From Planctomycetota bacterium (GTDB taxonomy: Bacteria > Planctomycetota > Phycisphaerae > Phycisphaerales > Phycisphaeraceae): a stretch of DNA of 64,000 nucleotides. A program made the position numbers and the translations under genes. Under the pieces are notes generated by a model, which worked only from the letters and a program-made list of their open reading frames with translations, did not search any database and was not told where the DNA came from. Location: positions 3,286,001-3,350,000 of the forward strand of contig CP066225.1 of the NCBI GenBank assembly GCA_016350165.1, given 5' to 3'. Below are positions 62,701-64,000 of this stretch, one piece after another. Every line of letters starts with the position of its first letter. Within the stretch, counting starts at the first letter, position 1.

Positions 62701-63201
62701 GTGGTGGGGGATGTTGGGAAAGTGGAGTCGTTTGAGCTTACGAGTGAAGCGGATGCGGTGGATAGTTTACTTGTTGAGGTGGGTGTGAATGCGGTGCAGG
62801 GGTTGACGGATGATGAGGTGAAGGAGCGGATTGGGCCGTTCAAGGCGATGTTAAAGCGGGAGGGTGTGCAGCGCACGCTTAGGCGGCGCGATGGTGGTGA
62901 TGGCGATGAGTTATGGCGGGAACGCAACTTTGCGGTGCGTATTGAGGGTGGGAAGTTGATGCGCGGCGCGTTTGACCGGGTGGTTGTGCATAAGAATTGT
63001 GGTCAGGTAGTTGGCGCGACGTTGATTGATTACAAGACGGATAAGTATGAGGGGGAAGTGGGGTTGAAGGAGAAGGTGGATGTATATAGGCCACAGGTTG
63101 AGGCTTATCGAGTGGCGATCTGTAAATTGTTGAGGTTGCGAGAAGAGCAGGTTGAAGTGAAGTTGTTGTTTGTCGGGAGTGGTGAGGTCGTGTCTATTTG
63201 A
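59776..63201 (+). CDS. AddA-like UvrD-family helicase/nuclease
   Basis: About 1141 aa. ATG at 59776 overlaps the TGA of the preceding gene, with GGGAGG 9 bases upstream, so translation is coupled. Superfamily 1A motifs in order: RASAGAGKTYQLTTRY (Walker A, about 22-37), ATTFTRKAAGEI, LLDEFQDTSRSQW (Walker B, about 388-400), GDTKQAIYGWRGG, DSSYRSSQ, MTVHQSKGLEFDVVVLGEL and LYVAMTRAKHGLYMI. The C-terminal PD-(D/E)XK nuclease has GAFDRVVVHK and LIDYKTDKYEG (near 1082). It would unwind and trim broken DNA ends. Codons are strikingly G-rich: over long stretches the coding strand has several times more G than C. Confidence 0.9.
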   Translation: MGLFEQDVVIEEGVNPHRVIRASAGAGKTYQLTTRYLLLLRAEQKPDEILATTFTRKAAGEILGRVLGKLAKALVDDEARRELSVELEREAFYEALRRPIDEGECLELLRRLVSSIHRLSISTLDSFFQRIASSFRLEIGYPSDAIMADERGVIATRLRWDAIEAMLGGATGNEEDLKTMLRLLKELHHDSLKQTVTGAIDEIVLGMYELYQEAPEKRLWSQIVVEGKLDESELRAAMNRLEGMEGELARTKAGKVNANWLKSWQREVEAAKQGNWDEFVSKGLGSAVLKEEEKFSRAEIEGEVRDVYEVLIDHAKGVMLERHKKQTESTYRMLHDFDVYYRRLRDQRSVVLFNDVTMRLAGYLDGAEHGVLEEIYFRLDGQVKHVLLDEFQDTSRSQWSVLEPMAEEVSAHAEGWGERSLFCVGDTKQAIYGWRGGCARLFDEVERLPGIDGEKSLRRLDSSYRSSQVVLDAVNDVFDGVGDAELLSEDVEKVMAGVLMGRMYGQHQAAKRALGGYVRLESSLVAVENEDSGDEVDEVVGHVGFVAERVKELAEQHEGVSIGVLVSRNDTVNRVLFELKKLGVEASGEGGGVITDEPAVGAVLNAMRLADHPGDEAAVYGVVNGPMGELLGLKSVKDKEGIGRVGRMIREELLRDGYAKLVGKWARALSGWCDAGAVKRLSQLVEVAESYEREGMGGAGGEGLLRPGRFVSYAESARLSETSNAMVRVMTVHQSKGLEFDVVVLGELDQAFRCQWPAVAARDESGRIVAVYRTGDEAIRAMCEPLREAYEVKCAEQWLEELCKLYVAMTRAKHGLYMIVKGAGLTKGGKLRSRGSSYGALLVERLKASDVEEEGAGGQVFYEHGNVDWYVNDGEAKKEDGDEANQNEECVGSIDKLEAGKVLDVLGAVFGKGDEEGEGGVERMWTTVSPSSLEGAGSVMAGDVLSIEKQESGGRLFGSLIHEWFSLFGFWGDEPVVGDVGKVESFELTSEADAVDSLLVEVGVNAVQGLTDDEVKERIGPFKAMLKREGVQRTLRRRDGGDGDELWRERNFAVRIEGGKLMRGAFDRVVVHKNCGQVVGATLIDYKTDKYEGEVGLKEKVDVYRPQVEAYRVAICKLLRLREEQVEVKLLFVGSGEVVSI

Positions 63202-63239
63202 TGGTTAGTAATAGGGGGGACGCGAGCGTGGGGGAAGGG

Positions 63240-63266
63240 GGAGTTGTTTCACTATAGCGATGAGGA
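63240..63266 (+). repeat. intergenic hairpin element, copy n (partial)
   Basis: GAGTTGTTTCACTATAGCGATG: part of the 3' block only. Confidence 0.35.
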
Positions 63267-63284
63267 GTGTGTTAGAGGTGTGAG

Positions 63285-63338
63285 GTGGTGAGCGCGCCGA
63301 TCGTGGATCGGCGGTTACTTGAGTTGTAAGAGGTGCAT
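63285..63338 (+). repeat. intergenic hairpin element, copy o
   Basis: GGTGAGCGC, hairpin GCCGATC-GTG-GATCGGC, GGTTACTTGAGTTG. It is nearly identical to copy l through the hairpin, then diverges. Confidence 0.65.
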
Positions 63339-63385
63339 TGGTTGTTGTAATCTTAATTTTGAGGTGATGAGAGTTTTTAGTTTGT

Positions 63386-64000
63386 TCATTGGTCGTTATT
63401 GATTGTGATAGATTTTTCTTTAAGTTCTTCGATGTCGTAGATGGATATGCCGCAGTTGTTGATGGGACTGAATGTTTTGCTACCAGCGGGCATGACTCCG
63501 TATTGACTGTAAAAACCGATCCAAAGTTTGTTGTCACTTAGATCGCTTGTGACGGCGTATTCAACAAATTCTCCGGCATCACTATGGATTTGTAAACGGA
63601 CAAAATCGGTGTTCGATAGTGGGGTGTTTTTATTGTAGTTGAAGCCGAGAGCTTTTGTGCCGCCTATTTGCTTTATTTTGAGGTTTGTTGCGTAGAAATC
63701 GTGAAGTAATACTGCAGTGTTGGTTAGATCTAAAGGCGCTGTTTGAAATGGTCTGCCAACTTCATAGGTGGGTAAATTAACTGGTTGTGCTTCATCGAGT
63801 TTTTTTAGTTTGTTGTCAACGAGATGTGTCCAGTAATAATTGTTTTCAGGTTTACTGAGGATTCTAACAACATTATAGACAGGTGTATCTTCTGGAATAT
63901 CATCCAACTCAGTTACGTAGGTTAGTTTCAGGTCTTGAAAAATAGTGGTTTGATCACGTTTGACGTTGTCGAGTGAAAGGGTTGTGGCTTTGATGGTTGG
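63386..64000 (-). CDS. unrecognised protein (5' part outside the window)
   Basis: Minus-strand frame open from the stop at 63386 to the window edge (about 204 codons seen), so the TTG at 63907 is probably not the start. The part seen has no signal peptide or membrane helix. It reads as beta strands: IFQDLKLTYVTELDDIPEDTPVYNVVRIL, NLPTYEVGRPFQTAPLDLTNTAVLLHDFY, KALGFNYNK, and ends DIEELKEKSITINNDQ. Codons are A/T-rich compared with the adjacent AddA-like gene. I recognise no family. Confidence 0.6.
   Translation of the reverse strand, partial: PTIKATTLSLDNVKRDQTTIFQDLKLTYVTELDDIPEDTPVYNVVRILSKPENNYYWTHLVDNKLKKLDEAQPVNLPTYEVGRPFQTAPLDLTNTAVLLHDFYATNLKIKQIGGTKALGFNYNKNTPLSNTDFVRLQIHSDAGEFVEYAVTSDLSDNKLWIGFYSQYGVMPAGSKTFSPINNCGISIYDIEELKEKSITINNDQ

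Noticed and set aside
13801-63338. Repeat elements as a CRISPR array or tRNA-like genes
   Set aside because: Copies are dispersed and irregularly spaced with no spacers, and no cloverleaf or CCA/T-loop consensus is visible.

Overview
The window looks like a stretch of chromosome from a planctomycete, most likely class Phycisphaerae; this is inferred from gene content, not from a marker gene. Pointers are two secreted proteins with a PEP-CTERM tail (15798-16631 and 44535-45512), a TPR/coiled-coil secretin, a TPR protein fused to an iron-trafficking (YggX-like) domain, many TTG starts, a Kdo/outer-membrane (Gram-negative) gene set, and polysaccharide lyases. I found no rRNA, tRNA, CRISPR array, transposase or phage gene.

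Layout. 1-428: 5' part of an NAD-dependent epimerase (minus, cut by the window edge). 0.9-4.4 kb: secretin-family outer-membrane channel. 4.6-9.7 kb: four membrane proteins with N-terminal zinc ribbons, arranged A-B-A'-B' as two diverged copies of a two-gene module. 9.7-11.9 kb (minus): WecA/MraY-type phospho-sugar transferase and dapB. 12.3-14.8 kb: TPR protein and kdsB. 14.8-18.3 kb: repeat-rich non-coding DNA around a spondin-domain PEP-CTERM protein. 18.3-25.8 kb: pyrG, a DUF481 outer-membrane protein, an OprB-type porin (minus), an ArnT/PMT-like glycosyltransferase and a PAP2 phosphatase. 26-31.4 kb (minus): aldo/keto reductase, nadA, two exported or membrane proteins of unknown function. 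31.5-39.9 kb: orphan RnfC-like protein, a secreted lyase-like protein, a DUF1961-like lipoprotein, a kinase-like protein with a deoxyribosyltransferase-like tail, and a family 8 polysaccharide lyase. 40-54.9 kb: small unknowns, an M20 peptidase, a PEP-CTERM metalloprotease, a double thioredoxin-fold protein, pckG, a short pyrophosphatase-like protein, an anaerobic sulfatase-maturase-like radical SAM enzyme, adk and a TPR lipoprotein. 55.3-63.2 kb: TPR-YggX fusion and a translationally coupled AddB-like/AddA-like nuclease-helicase pair. 63.4-64.0 kb: partial unknown gene (minus).

How genes may work together (inference). The WecA-like enzyme, KdsB, ArnT-like glycosyltransferase and PAP2 phosphatase all fit envelope glycan or LPS assembly on polyprenyl carriers. 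The porin, DUF481 protein, PL8 lyase, lyase-like protein, DUF1961-like lipoprotein and anSME-like enzyme fit uptake and breakdown of (sulfated) uronic-acid polysaccharides. The AddAB-like pair would process double-strand breaks.

Two patterns not explained by genes stand out. First, a family of about fifteen intergenic elements consists of a hairpin with varying arms, then GGCTA, then a conserved TTTCACT...GCGTATCGTTGG block. Second, G/C strand bias switches sign in blocks of roughly 20 kb regardless of gene direction, and the orientation of every copy of the element follows the local bias. Together these suggest segment inversions or a polar chromosome-organising or recombination sequence.
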